DNA of 64,000 nucleotides from Lentzea sp. NEAU-D7. GTDB lineage: Bacteria; Actinomycetota; Actinomycetes; Mycobacteriales; Pseudonocardiaceae. Shown here in pieces: positions 8,304 to 15,991 of this stretch. Made by a program: the position numbers and the translations under genes. The notes under the pieces were generated by a model. That model was not told the DNA's origin and made no database searches. It saw only the letters and a program-made list of their open reading frames with translations. The stretch lies in contig NZ_JAPJDL010000001.1 in NCBI RefSeq assembly GCF_026242055.1, forward strand, positions 1-64,000, read 5' to 3'. Position 1 is the stretch's first letter. Each line of letters begins with the position of its first letter.

Positions 8304-9218
8304 ATGGACAAGCGGATCAAGGTCACCTTCGAGTCGTCCGGCACCACGTGCGCGGGATACCTCCACCTCCCGGCCGCCCCGGCGGGCAGGCTGCCCTGCG
8401 TCGTGCTGTGCCACGGGTTCAGCGGGACGATGGACCGGCTGTTCCCGCACGCCGAGCGGTTCGCCGCCGAGGGGATGGCCGCGCTGGTGTTCGACTACCG
8501 GGGCTTCGGCGAGAGCGCGGGTGAACCGCGGCAGGTCGTCGACGTCGACGGCCAGCAGGAGGACCTGCGGGCGGCGATCGCGTTCGCGCGTCACCAGGAC
8601 CAGGTCGACAGCGGCGCCGTCGTGCTGTGGGGCAACTCGCTCGGCGGCGCTCACGCCATCTCCGTCGCCGCGGGCGACTCCGGCATCGCCGCGGTCGTGG
8701 CGCAGATCCCGTTCAACGGGTTCCCCAGGCGCGTCGAGGGACGGTCGACGTGGCAGACCCTGCGGCTGCTGGGAGCCATCTGCTGGGACGCGCTGCGCGG
8801 CAAGCTCGGCCTGCGGCCCTACTACATCCCCATGGTCGGCCGGCCCGGCGAGCTCGCGGTCGCGGCCACGCCCGAGGCGGAGCAGCACGTCCAGGCGCTC
8901 ACCAGTGGTGAGGCAACTTCCCTGTGGCGCAACAGCGTCGCGCCGCGGGCGTTGCTCGGCATGATGCGCTACCACCCGGACGAGGCCGCCTCCCGGCTGA
9001 CCATGCCGCTGCTGGTCTGCGTCGCGGCCGACGACCGCGAGACACCCGTCGAGACGACCCGGAAGCTCGCCGAACGTGCTCCGCGCGGAGAGCTGCGCAG
9101 CTATCCGGGCTCGCACTTCACCTTCTACACCGACCCGGCCGCGCGCGAACGCGCCCTCACCGACCAGATCGGCTTCTTCCGGCGCTGCCTTCAGGACGGC
9201 CGAAGCCACTACGGGTGA
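8304..9218 (+). CDS. Alpha/beta hydrolase (dienelactone-hydrolase/peptidase-like)
   Basis: A 304-residue cytosolic hydrolase; GGGGAGCGGAG precedes the ATG. The fold is visible as LPCVVLCHGFSGTMD (oxyanion loop, about 31-45), FDYRGFGESAG (about 62-72), the nucleophile elbow WGNSLGGAHA (Ser near residue 113), the acid region CVAADDRETPV (about 238-248) and the catalytic His in GSHFTFY (about 270). The long cap between the elbow and the acid contains an aromatic-rich PYYIPMVGRPGE segment, as in XynA/acetyl-esterase or bacterial dipeptidyl-peptidase-like hydrolases. The substrate is unknown. It is divergent from the multi-domain TetR gene and is probably repressed by it. No signal peptide is present. 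Confidence 0.82.
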   Translation: MDKRIKVTFESSGTTCAGYLHLPAAPAGRLPCVVLCHGFSGTMDRLFPHAERFAAEGMAALVFDYRGFGESAGEPRQVVDVDGQQEDLRAAIAFARHQDQVDSGAVVLWGNSLGGAHAISVAAGDSGIAAVVAQIPFNGFPRRVEGRSTWQTLRLLGAICWDALRGKLGLRPYYIPMVGRPGELAVAATPEAEQHVQALTSGEATSLWRNSVAPRALLGMMRYHPDEAASRLTMPLLVCVAADDRETPVETTRKLAERAPRGELRSYPGSHFTFYTDPAARERALTDQIGFFRRCLQDGRSHYG

Positions 9219-9295
9219 TCTGGATCATCACCTGTCACATCGGACCGTGCCGCCTCGTCCAGTTCTGCGTAGCACTCCCGGAACCGAGGAAGATC

Positions 9296-10264
9296 ATGAT
9301 CGCAGTTGACGAGACGGCGCCCGGACGACCTGCCCGCAGGCGGCGGTGGCCGCGGTGGGTGGCAGGCACTATCGCGGTGGCGGTGGCGGCGCTGCTGTTC
9401 ATCGCGTACGCGTGGCAACCGTCCGCTGTGGACGGATACCGTTCGCCTTACCTGAGCAGCGTTCAGTCCCTGTACGCCGACACTCCTGTGGCGCGCTTCC
9501 ACTACACCAGAACCGGACAGGGCTCACCGGTGGTGCTGATCGCGGGCGGAGCCCAGTGGCAGCACTCCTACCGCGACACCATCCCGGCCCTGGCCGAGCA
9601 CCACACGGTCTACGCCGTCGATCTGCCGAGCCAGGGCTACACGGAGGCGGCGGAGGACTTCTCGTACGAGATCCCCGCCATGGCGGACGCCATCGGCACG
9701 TTCCTGGACGCCGTGGGTCTGCGGAAGGCGTCGCTGGTCGGGCATTCGTGGGGTGGCGCGTGGAGCCTGTCCTTCGCGGAGCGTCATCCCGAACGGGTCG
9801 ACAGGCTCGTGCTGATGGACTCGCCCGGTCTGGACGAGGAACCGGCGGCGCAGACGGCGTTGTTCGGCGTGCCGGTGGTGGGCGAGGCCGCGGTGAAGCT
9901 GATGCGGCGCGCGGACTTCGAGAAGAGTCTGCGTTCGGCCTTCTCCCACCAGGAGCGCGTGACGCCGGAGGTGGTCGACGAGACGTGGGCCTGGCTGTCC
10001 GCACCACAGCGGCGAAGCGCCTTCGTCGAGCTCGTCCGCAGCCAGGACTACGGCCCCCTCGACCGGGGACTGGAGCGGATCACCGCCGCCACGCTCGTGA
10101 TCTGGGGACAGGACGACCAGTGGCTGCCCGTGTCCTACGCCCACGAGTACGGCCGGCGCATCCCCGGCGCGCAGGTGCAGGTGGTTCCGGGCGCCGGGCA
10201 CAACGTGCACGAGGACGATCCGGCCCGGGTGAACCGCCTGCTCGTCGGCTTCCTCGCCGGCTGA
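9296..10264 (+). CDS. Membrane-anchored alpha/beta hydrolase
   Basis: A 322-residue protein. A basic start (RPARRRRWPRW) and one hydrophobic helix (about residues 22-40) anchor it with the hydrolase domain outside or as a secreted form. The catalytic set is GGAQWQHSYRDTI (oxyanion loop), VYAVDLPSQGYT, the elbow GHSWGGAWS (Ser near 150), the acid in WGQDDQWLP (about 272) and His in GAGHNVHEDDP (about 301). This is the haloalkane-dehalogenase / epoxide-hydrolase-like branch of the superfamily. The start codon follows GAGGAAGATC. It lies 77 bases after the previous hydrolase gene on the same strand, so the two could be co-transcribed. The substrate is unknown. Confidence 0.8.
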   Translation: MIAVDETAPGRPARRRRWPRWVAGTIAVAVAALLFIAYAWQPSAVDGYRSPYLSSVQSLYADTPVARFHYTRTGQGSPVVLIAGGAQWQHSYRDTIPALAEHHTVYAVDLPSQGYTEAAEDFSYEIPAMADAIGTFLDAVGLRKASLVGHSWGGAWSLSFAERHPERVDRLVLMDSPGLDEEPAAQTALFGVPVVGEAAVKLMRRADFEKSLRSAFSHQERVTPEVVDETWAWLSAPQRRSAFVELVRSQDYGPLDRGLERITAATLVIWGQDDQWLPVSYAHEYGRRIPGAQVQVVPGAGHNVHEDDPARVNRLLVGFLAG

Positions 10265-10323
10265 CCCCGGTGCGGAGTCATCGGCGGCCGAGCCGCAGGG
10301 CGCGGCAGGAGGCAGCGCTCGCC

Positions 10324-10911
10324 CTACGCGTCCTGCTCGCCGGTCAGGTACCGCTGGATCGTCGGGCCCAGCCACGCGACCACCGCGGCCCGGTCCAGCG
10401 CCACGACCGGCGGCAGGCACAGCACGTACCTGGTCAGCGCGAATCCCAGTGCCTGCGTGGCGACCAGCCCGGCCCGCAGCGGGGCCTCGGCGCGGTCCGC
10501 GACCAGCGCCGCGACCACGGGCCCGAGCTGAGCCGCGAAGAGCTGGCGCATGCGCTCGGCCGCGGCCTGGTTGGTGACCCCCGCCCGCAGCAGCGCCATG
10601 AGCGTGTCGTCGTGCTCCCAGCGGTCCACGAGGTGAGCGGTCAGCCGGGTCCCGACCTCCTCGCGCGGCACGCCGGTCAGGTCCGGCAGCCGCAGGTCGA
10701 ACTCCGCGGCGGCCGCGAACAGCTTCTCCTTGTTGCCGTAATAGCGCATGACCATCGACGGGTCGATGTGCGCGTCGGCGGCGATCGCCCGGATCGTGGC
10801 GCGCTCGTAGCCGTCCGCCGCGAAGCGCTCCCTTGCGGCCGTGAGGATCGCCGCCCTGGTCGCGTCCGAGCGGCGCGCCTTGCCGGTGTCCGTACTGCCC
10901 GTCTCCGTCAT
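10324..10911 (-). CDS. TetR-family repressor, divergent from FAD monooxygenase
   Basis: A 195-residue regulator. Residues 14-60 are the TetR helix-turn-helix (RAAILTAARERFAADGYERA, then IAADAHIDPSMVMRYYGNKEKLF); the remainder is the all-helical ligand and dimer domain, close to the TetR_C_17-like type. It starts at 10911, and its ATG lies inside a 36-base perfect inverted repeat, a strong hint of autorepression. It is divergent from the FAD monooxygenase gene 101 bases away and most likely controls it in response to an aromatic drug or polyketide-type ligand. The ligand is inferred; regulator family and operator geometry are seen directly. Confidence 0.88.
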   Translation of the reverse strand: MTETGSTDTGKARRSDATRAAILTAARERFAADGYERATIRAIAADAHIDPSMVMRYYGNKEKLFAAAAEFDLRLPDLTGVPREEVGTRLTAHLVDRWEHDDTLMALLRAGVTNQAAAERMRQLFAAQLGPVVAALVADRAEAPLRAGLVATQALGFALTRYVLCLPPVVALDRAAVVAWLGPTIQRYLTGEQDA

Positions 10912-10944
10912 GTCAACAACTGTAGGCCAACACCTGTTGACATG
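10909..10944. promoter_or_regulatory. Palindromic operator covering the TetR start codon
   Basis: A perfect 10-bp inverted repeat (CATGTCAACA and TGTTGACATG) with a 16-base spacer includes the start codon of the TetR gene. A related half (AACTGTTGACC) recurs at 10987-10997, just upstream of the monooxygenase gene, so both promoters may be covered. Confidence 0.7.
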
Positions 10945-10965
10945 TCGAGGCCGACGGCCCTAACG

Positions 10966-10985
10966 TTGCCAACGAGCGTTGGCAA
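10966..10985. promoter_or_regulatory. Second palindrome in the TetR/monooxygenase promoter region
   Basis: TTGCCAACG and CGTTGGCAA form a perfect 9-bp inverted repeat separated by AG. It sits midway between the divergent genes and is likely an operator of the TetR protein or of another regulator. Confidence 0.6.
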
Positions 10986-11012
10986 ACAACTGTTGACCAG
11001 AAGGAGACGGAC

Positions 11013-12437
11013 ATGTCCGAGGTGATCGTGGTCGGTGCCGGCCCCACGGGACTGCTGCTGGCGGGCGACCTGGCCGAGGCCGGTGTCGCGGTGACGGTGC
11101 TGGAGAAGCGGGACGGCAGGGTGTCGAACCTGTCGCGGGCGTTCGCCGTGCACGCCCGCACGCTGGAGTTGCTCGACGCCCGAGGGCTGGTCGACCAGCT
11201 GGACCGCACCGGCGCCGGGCGCGTCACCGACATCCGGCTGTTCGACCGGGTGCACGTGGACCTCGGCACCCTGCCGAGCCGGTTCCCGTACATGCTGGTG
11301 ACGCCGCAGTACAACGTGGAGCGCGCGCTGCTGGCCCGCGCGGTCGAGGCCGGGGTGGAGATCGTGCACGACGCGGCGGTGACCGCGGTGCGCCAGGACG
11401 CCACCGGCGCCGAGGTCGACACGACCAAGGGCACGTACCGCGCCCGCTACGTGGTCGGCACCGACGGCTTCCACAGCGCGGTCCGCCACGCGCTCGGCCT
11501 GCCGTTCCCGGGCAAGTCGGTCCTGAAGTCGATCATGCTGGCGGACGTGCGGCTGCGCGAGACACCGCCGGACACGCTGACCGTCAACGGGTCCGGCTCG
11601 GAGTTCACGTTCATCGCCCCGTTCGGTGACGGCTGGTGGCGGGTCTTCGCGTGGGACCGGCGCACCGACGTCACCGACGACACCCCGCTGGAGCTGGACG
11701 AGGTGCGCGCGATCACGAAGCGGGCGCTGGGCACCGACTTCGGCATGCACGACGCCCGCTGGCTGTCCCGCTTCCACAGCGACGAACGGCAGGCGCCGCG
11801 CTACCGCGTGGACCGCGTGTTCCTGGCGGGCGACGCCGCGCACGTCCACTCCCCCGCGGGCGGCATGGGCATGAACACGGGCCTGCAGGACGCGGCGAAC
11901 CTGAGCTGGAAGCTGGCGGCGGTGCTCCACGGCGCCCCGGACGCGCTGCTCGACACCTACCAGGCCGAACGCCACCCGGTCGGCGAGGAGGTCCTGCGGA
12001 TCAGCGGCACGATGATCCGCCTGGCGATGGCGCGCTCCCGCTTCGCGCGTGTGCTGCGCGGCCTGGCCGGCGGCACCGCGCTGCGCGTCCCGGCGATCCA
12101 CCGCAGGCTCACGGGAAGGTTGTCCGCACTGGGTTTCCGCTACCCCGCCCCCGCCGGCGAGCACCGGCTGACCGGCACCCGGATGCCCGACGCGGCTCTC
12201 GCCGACGGCACCCGGCTGTACGAGGCACTGCGCGGTGGCCGTTTCGTGCTGGTGGGTTCGGGCGACGTCACCGGCTGGGAGGAGCGCGTGCGGGTCGCCG
12301 CCCCCGCGGAACCGGGCGCCGAAACGGTTCTCGTCCGCCCCGACGGCTACGTGGCGAAGGTCTTCACCGGCACGCCGGACGCGGCCACCCTGCGGAACGC
12401 GCTCTCGGCACTGGCGGGCGAGTCGGTCACCGCGTAG
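11013..12437 (+). CDS. FAD-dependent aromatic monooxygenase (PHBH fold, Rox/PgaE type)
   Basis: A 474-residue class A flavoprotein monooxygenase; AGAAGGAGACGGAC precedes the ATG. Motifs in order: GAGPTGLLLAGDLAEAG (dinucleotide-binding GxGxxG, residues 8-24), R near 36 after VLEKRDG, the GTDGFHSAVR motif (about 149-158) that binds FAD and NADPH, and VFLAGDAAHVHSPAGGMGMNTG (from about 270), the second FAD-binding GD motif. A short C-terminal thioredoxin-like domain without cysteines (about 385-474) is typical of enzymes that hydroxylate polyketides or rifamycin-type drugs. With a divergent TetR gene and palindromic operators, it looks like an inducible drug-modifying or detoxifying enzyme. The substrate cannot be told from sequence. 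Confidence 0.88.
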   Translation: MSEVIVVGAGPTGLLLAGDLAEAGVAVTVLEKRDGRVSNLSRAFAVHARTLELLDARGLVDQLDRTGAGRVTDIRLFDRVHVDLGTLPSRFPYMLVTPQYNVERALLARAVEAGVEIVHDAAVTAVRQDATGAEVDTTKGTYRARYVVGTDGFHSAVRHALGLPFPGKSVLKSIMLADVRLRETPPDTLTVNGSGSEFTFIAPFGDGWWRVFAWDRRTDVTDDTPLELDEVRAITKRALGTDFGMHDARWLSRFHSDERQAPRYRVDRVFLAGDAAHVHSPAGGMGMNTGLQDAANLSWKLAAVLHGAPDALLDTYQAERHPVGEEVLRISGTMIRLAMARSRFARVLRGLAGGTALRVPAIHRRLTGRLSALGFRYPAPAGEHRLTGTRMPDAALADGTRLYEALRGGRFVLVGSGDVTGWEERVRVAAPAEPGAETVLVRPDGYVAKVFTGTPDAATLRNALSALAGESVTA

Positions 12438-12510
12438 CGCCGTCCGAACTCCTTGCACCGCTCGGAGGACTTCTCCCGGAAACCCGCCCGTCACATCTTG
12501 ACGTGATCGA

Positions 12511-12524
12511 TGTTATCGCTCACA
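12511..12524. promoter_or_regulatory. LacI-type half-conserved operator upstream of GH62 gene
   Basis: TGTTATCGCTCACA is a near-palindrome of the TGTTA-N4-TAACA type. It is 53 bases from a better copy (12577-12592) and upstream of an arabinofuranosidase gene. LacI-family sugar repressors use such sites; no repressor gene is in the window. Confidence 0.45.
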
Positions 12525-12576
12525 GTCCATATGTTCCGATCAATCGTCCAACCTCTAACCCGAGCAAGCCTTGCAA

Positions 12577-12592
12577 GTGTTAGCGATAACAC
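12577..12592. promoter_or_regulatory. LacI-type palindromic operator upstream of GH62 gene
   Basis: GTGTTA-GCGA-TAACAC has perfect 6-bp arms around a CG-centred core, the usual geometry of LacI-family sugar-catabolism operators in actinomycetes. It lies 52 bases before the GH62 start codon. Confidence 0.6.
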
Positions 12593-12644
12593 GAGTTGAT
12601 GCGCCTCGTGCCAAGTGGTTTCCCGTGACGAAGGGACAGATGCA

Positions 12645-14108
12645 ATGCCGGTGGGATCTGCACGCAACACGAGGTGGCGGCCAGGGGTGGCCGCCGCGGC
12701 CGTCCTGGCGTTCGTCGGCGGACTGCTCACGGTGGCCTCCCCGGTGGCGACGGCCGCCACGGTCGACACCACCGCCTGGTACGTACTGCTGAACCGCGCC
12801 AGCGGTAAAGCCCTCGACGTCAACGGCGCGTCGACCGCCGACGGCGCGGGCATCGTCCAGTGGGCCCGCACCAACGCCACCAACCAGCAGTTCCAGTTCG
12901 TGGACTCCGGCGGCGGCTACTACCGGCTGCGCGCGCGGCACTCCGGCAAGGTGCTCGACGTCTTCAACTGGTCGGCGGCGGACGGTGCCGCGGTCGTGCA
13001 GTGGCCCGACGTCAACGGCGCCAACCAGCAGTTCCGGCTGGCCGACTCCGACGGCGGCCACGTCCGGCTGGTCAACCGCAACAGCGGCAAGGCGGTCGAG
13101 GTGCAGGGTGCCGCGACGGCCGACGGTGCTCGCGTCGTGCAGTACACCGACTGGAACGGCGGCAACCAGCAGTGGCAGCTCGTCCGGGTCGGCGGGGGCG
13201 GCACGTGCACGCTGCCGTCGACGTACCGCTGGACGTCGACCGGCCCGCTGGCCAACCCGAAATCGGGATGGGTCTCGCTCAAGGACTTCACCACCGTCGT
13301 GCACAACGGCAAGCACATCGTCTACGGCACGACGAGCGACAGCAGGTCGAGCTGGGGATCGATGAGCTTCAGCCCCTTCACGAACTGGTCCGACATGGCC
13401 ACCGCCGGCCAGAACACGCTGTCCGTCGGCGCCGTCGCGCCGACGCTGTTCTACTTCGCCCCGAAGAACATCTGGGTGCTCGCCTACCAGTGGGGCGGGC
13501 CGACCTTCTCCTACCGCACCTCGAGCGACCCCACCAACCCGAACGGCTGGTCCGCGCCGCAGACGCTGTTCACGGGCACCCTCCCCGTGGGGGCTCCCCT
13601 CGACCAGACCATCATCGGCGACGACACGAACATGTACCTGTTCTTCGCCGACGACCTCGGCAAGATCTACCGGGCCAGCATGCCCATCGGGAACTTCCCC
13701 GGCAGCTTCGGCTCGGCCTTCACGACGGTCATGACCGACACGAAGGAGAACCTGTTCGAGGCGGTCGAGGTCTACAAGGTCCAGGGCCAGAACCAGTACC
13801 TCATGATCGTGGAGGCGATGGGATCCGGCGGGCGCTACTTCCGCTCGTTCACGTCCAGCAGCCTGAACGGCTCGTGGACGCCGCAGGCCGCCACCGAGAG
13901 CAATCCGTTCGCCGGCAAGGCCAACAGCGGTGCCACCTGGACCAACGACATCAGCCACGGCGACCTGGTCCGCGCCAACCCCGACCAGACCAAGACCATC
14001 GACCCCTGCAACCTGCAGTTCCTCTACCAGGGACGCGACCCCGGCTCCGACGGCACGCCGTACGGCCTCCTGCCCTACCGGCCGGGAGTGCTCACGCTCC
14101 AGCGCTAG
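12645..14108 (+). CDS. Secreted GH62 alpha-L-arabinofuranosidase with CBM13 domain
   Basis: A 487-residue secreted enzyme. The ATG at 12645 follows AAGGGA at good spacing; the in-frame ATG at 12615 lacks a ribosome site. Residues 1-38 are a signal peptide ending TAAT. Residues 40-178 form a ricin-type beta-trefoil (CBM13) with three repeats, each marked by SGKALDV/SGKVLDV/SGKAVEV and a later NQQ[FW] motif (QFQF, QFRL, QWQL). From about 188 the GH62 five-blade propeller follows: [62 protein letters not shown], and a C-terminal [13 protein letters not shown]62 enzymes remove arabinose side chains from arabinoxylan. LacI-like operators upstream suggest induction by plant sugars. Confidence 0.92.
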   Translation: MPVGSARNTRWRPGVAAAAVLAFVGGLLTVASPVATAATVDTTAWYVLLNRASGKALDVNGASTADGAGIVQWARTNATNQQFQFVDSGGGYYRLRARHSGKVLDVFNWSAADGAAVVQWPDVNGANQQFRLADSDGGHVRLVNRNSGKAVEVQGAATADGARVVQYTDWNGGNQQWQLVRVGGGGTCTLPSTYRWTSTGPLANPKSGWVSLKDFTTVVHNGKHIVYGTTSDSRSSWGSMSFSPFTNWSDMATAGQNTLSVGAVAPTLFYFAPKNIWVLAYQWGGPTFSYRTSSDPTNPNGWSAPQTLFTGTLPVGAPLDQTIIGDDTNMYLFFADDLGKIYRASMPIGNFPGSFGSAFTTVMTDTKENLFEAVEVYKVQGQNQYLMIVEAMGSGGRYFRSFTSSSLNGSWTPQAATESNPFAGKANSGATWTNDISHGDLVRANPDQTKTIDPCNLQFLYQGRDPGSDGTPYGLLPYRPGVLTLQR

Positions 14109-14124
14109 CGACACGACACGAAGC

Positions 14125-14283
14125 GGGGGGGGGGGGGGGGGGGGGGGGCCCCCGCCCCCCCCCGGGGGGGCCGCCGGGGGCGGCGCCCCCCACACCGACC
14201 CCCCGCGGGGCGGTCCTCCCGCCCCCCCCCGCCCCCCGCCCCCCTGGGGGGGGGGGGGGGGGGGGGCCCCCCCCCCCCCCCCC
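14125..14283. repeat. Extreme G/C homopolymer block
   Basis: This block of 159 bases consists almost only of G runs and C runs: 24 G at 14125-14148, C-rich and mixed runs to 14245, then 21 G (14246-14266) directly followed by 17 C (14267-14283). It starts 16 bases after the GH62 stop. It could fold into one giant hairpin and act as a terminator, but the runs are far longer than normal for an actinomycete and may be an assembly or base-calling artefact around a hard-to-read stem. Confidence 0.8.
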
Positions 14284-14668
14284 GCTTCTGCGTCCAACCG
14301 CTTTTCACAGCATCCAGAATTCTCAAAATATCGACATTAGCACGGTCCGTGACCGCGCGTGACGATACGTATCCGAAACATTTTCCAAAAATACGTCGTC
14401 TTTCACGGCTGTTTTCGAGACGACCCAGTCCAAACCCACCCGTTCGAGTGGTTGACCTCCCGCAGCCGTGGACAGAGCGTCACAGTAGAGCGCATGAAGG
14501 CGTCTTATCGGGGGCACTCCAAGGAGGTGCTCCATTTGGCGGTCCCACGGTGTGATGATGATTTGGCAGCGTACGAACCGCTGAGCGGCCTAACCGCCCG
14601 TTTCTGCAGCACTGACACAAAACTTGCGACGAAATTGCTCTGGGGGTCGACTTGTACTGCGAGGGAAC
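14284..14668. other. AT-richer spacer upstream of the NRPS cluster
   Basis: About 385 bases of visibly lower GC than the flanks, with patches such as TTCCAAAAATACG and CAAAATATCGACATT. Short frames here (for example 14359-14898 on the plus strand) lack coding bias. It contains an AAGGAGGTGCTCC sequence that resembles an unused ribosome site or a small hairpin. It most likely carries the promoter of the peptide cluster; no confident box is assigned. Confidence 0.5.
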
Positions 14669-15943
14669 ATGCACGAAGTCCAGCTCCAGCCATTGTTGGA
14701 AAGACACTCCAGACGCCATCTGATTCCGGGCGCGCAACTCGCCGTTCACCGCGACGGAATTACGCGTTCAGTCGAGTTCGGCGTCCAGCACACCGGCGGG
14801 CCGCCGATGACGCGGGCCGCGCGCGTGCCGGTGGGGTCGGTCAGCAAGACCTTCACCGCGGCGCTGGCGATGATCCTCGTGTCGGACGGGGATCTTGATC
14901 TCGACGAGCCTCTCGCCGAGTACCTGCCCGCCGCCGCGAGCCTGAGCGAACGGCTCACCGTGCGGCACCTGCTGAGCCACACCGGTGGTCTGCCGTCCGA
15001 TTCGGACGAGGTGACGGCGTCGACGCTGAGCAAGCACGTGGCCGAGTGCCTGCGCCGCGCCGACCCGTTGCACGAGCCCGGTGACGGGTTCTCCTACTCG
15101 AACATCGGCTACAGCGCCGCCGGGCACCTGATCGAGGTCGTCACGGGTATGAGCTGGTGGGAGGCCATGTCGTCGGTGCTGCTGCGGCCTCTGGGCGTGG
15201 AGGCGCACTTCGTGGTGGCGCCGGACGGGCCGTACGACGCGGTGCCGGGCCACGCGGTCAACCCCGACCGGCACCGGGTCGTGCCGGTGCACCAGTCGCT
15301 CACGCTCGTGGACGCGCCCGCCGGCGCCGTCGCGGCGAGTGCGATCGACCTGGTGCGGCTCGGCCGGATGCTCGCCGGCGAGGGACCGACGCTCGTGGAC
15401 GACGCCCAGCTGCGCGAGATGCGGACCCCCGTGGACGGTGCGGAGCCGTTCGGGATGGCCGACGCCTGGGGCCTCGGCGTGGCGTTGTTCGAGGGCGGGT
15501 GGTTCGGGCACGACGGCACGGGAGACGGCACCTCCTGCCACCTGCGCGTCCATCCGGAAAGCGGCGCCGTGGTCGCGCTCACGACCAATGGCAGCACCGG
15601 GTTCGCGATGTGGCACGAATTGGCGCGCGCGCTCGGCGTCGGTGACTACGACGGTTGTCGCGAGCTGGGAGAACGGGTGTCGGCGACGCCTCCGGGCTGC
15701 GTGGGACGTTTCTACAACGGCGACACGGAGTATTCAGTGTCTCAGGGCGAGAATGCGCCGCTGCGACTCGTCGTGGACGGCGAGCCGTTCGCCGAGTTGA
15801 CGCTCTACGACGGACTGCGCTTCCGAATGCGCGACGTCGACACCGGTGACACTTCGCAAGCCGGACGCTTTCTGCGCGGTTCCCCCGGCCGCGACATCGG
15901 CTGGCTGCAGGTGGGCGGCAGGCTCGCCCGCCGCGTCGCCTGA
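14669..15943 (+). CDS. PBP-like serine hydrolase, candidate stand-alone NRPS cyclase (SurE type)
   Basis: A 424-residue protein beginning at an ATG behind GAGGGA, 48 bases upstream of the first NRPS gene. It has the class C beta-lactamase / penicillin-binding-protein active site: SVSK (57-60, Ser57 nucleophile, Lys60), YSN (143-145) and HDG (281-283) in place of KTG. LLSHTGGLP (101-109) is also typical. After about residue 345 a small beta-rich domain follows (GCVGRFYNGDTEYSV, then RLVVDGEPFAELTLYDGLRFRM), like the lipocalin-type C-terminal domain of SurE-family cyclases. No signal peptide is present, so it acts in the cytosol, unlike a true beta-lactamase. Known PBP-type thioesterases release and cyclise peptides with a C-terminal D residue; the NRPS here ends with an epimerase and has no thioesterase. 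The alternative is a cytosolic esterase or D-peptidase. Confidence 0.8.
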   Translation: MHEVQLQPLLERHSRRHLIPGAQLAVHRDGITRSVEFGVQHTGGPPMTRAARVPVGSVSKTFTAALAMILVSDGDLDLDEPLAEYLPAAASLSERLTVRHLLSHTGGLPSDSDEVTASTLSKHVAECLRRADPLHEPGDGFSYSNIGYSAAGHLIEVVTGMSWWEAMSSVLLRPLGVEAHFVVAPDGPYDAVPGHAVNPDRHRVVPVHQSLTLVDAPAGAVAASAIDLVRLGRMLAGEGPTLVDDAQLREMRTPVDGAEPFGMADAWGLGVALFEGGWFGHDGTGDGTSCHLRVHPESGAVVALTTNGSTGFAMWHELARALGVGDYDGCRELGERVSATPPGCVGRFYNGDTEYSVSQGENAPLRLVVDGEPFAELTLYDGLRFRMRDVDTGDTSQAGRFLRGSPGRDIGWLQVGGRLARRVA

Positions 15944-15991
15944 CCATTCCCACACCCTTCCGACTGATCCTCCGGAAAGGCCCCTCCTCTC

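Noticed and set aside
14359..14898. Possible 179-residue gene upstream of the PBP-like hydrolase
   Set aside because: It starts in the AT-rich spacer and its second half is the hydrolase gene in another frame; no family features.
14669..15943. Ordinary secreted class C beta-lactamase
   Set aside because: No signal peptide, an HDG triad in place of KTG, an extra lipocalin-like domain and placement in an NRPS operon favour a PBP-type cyclase, though an esterase is still possible.
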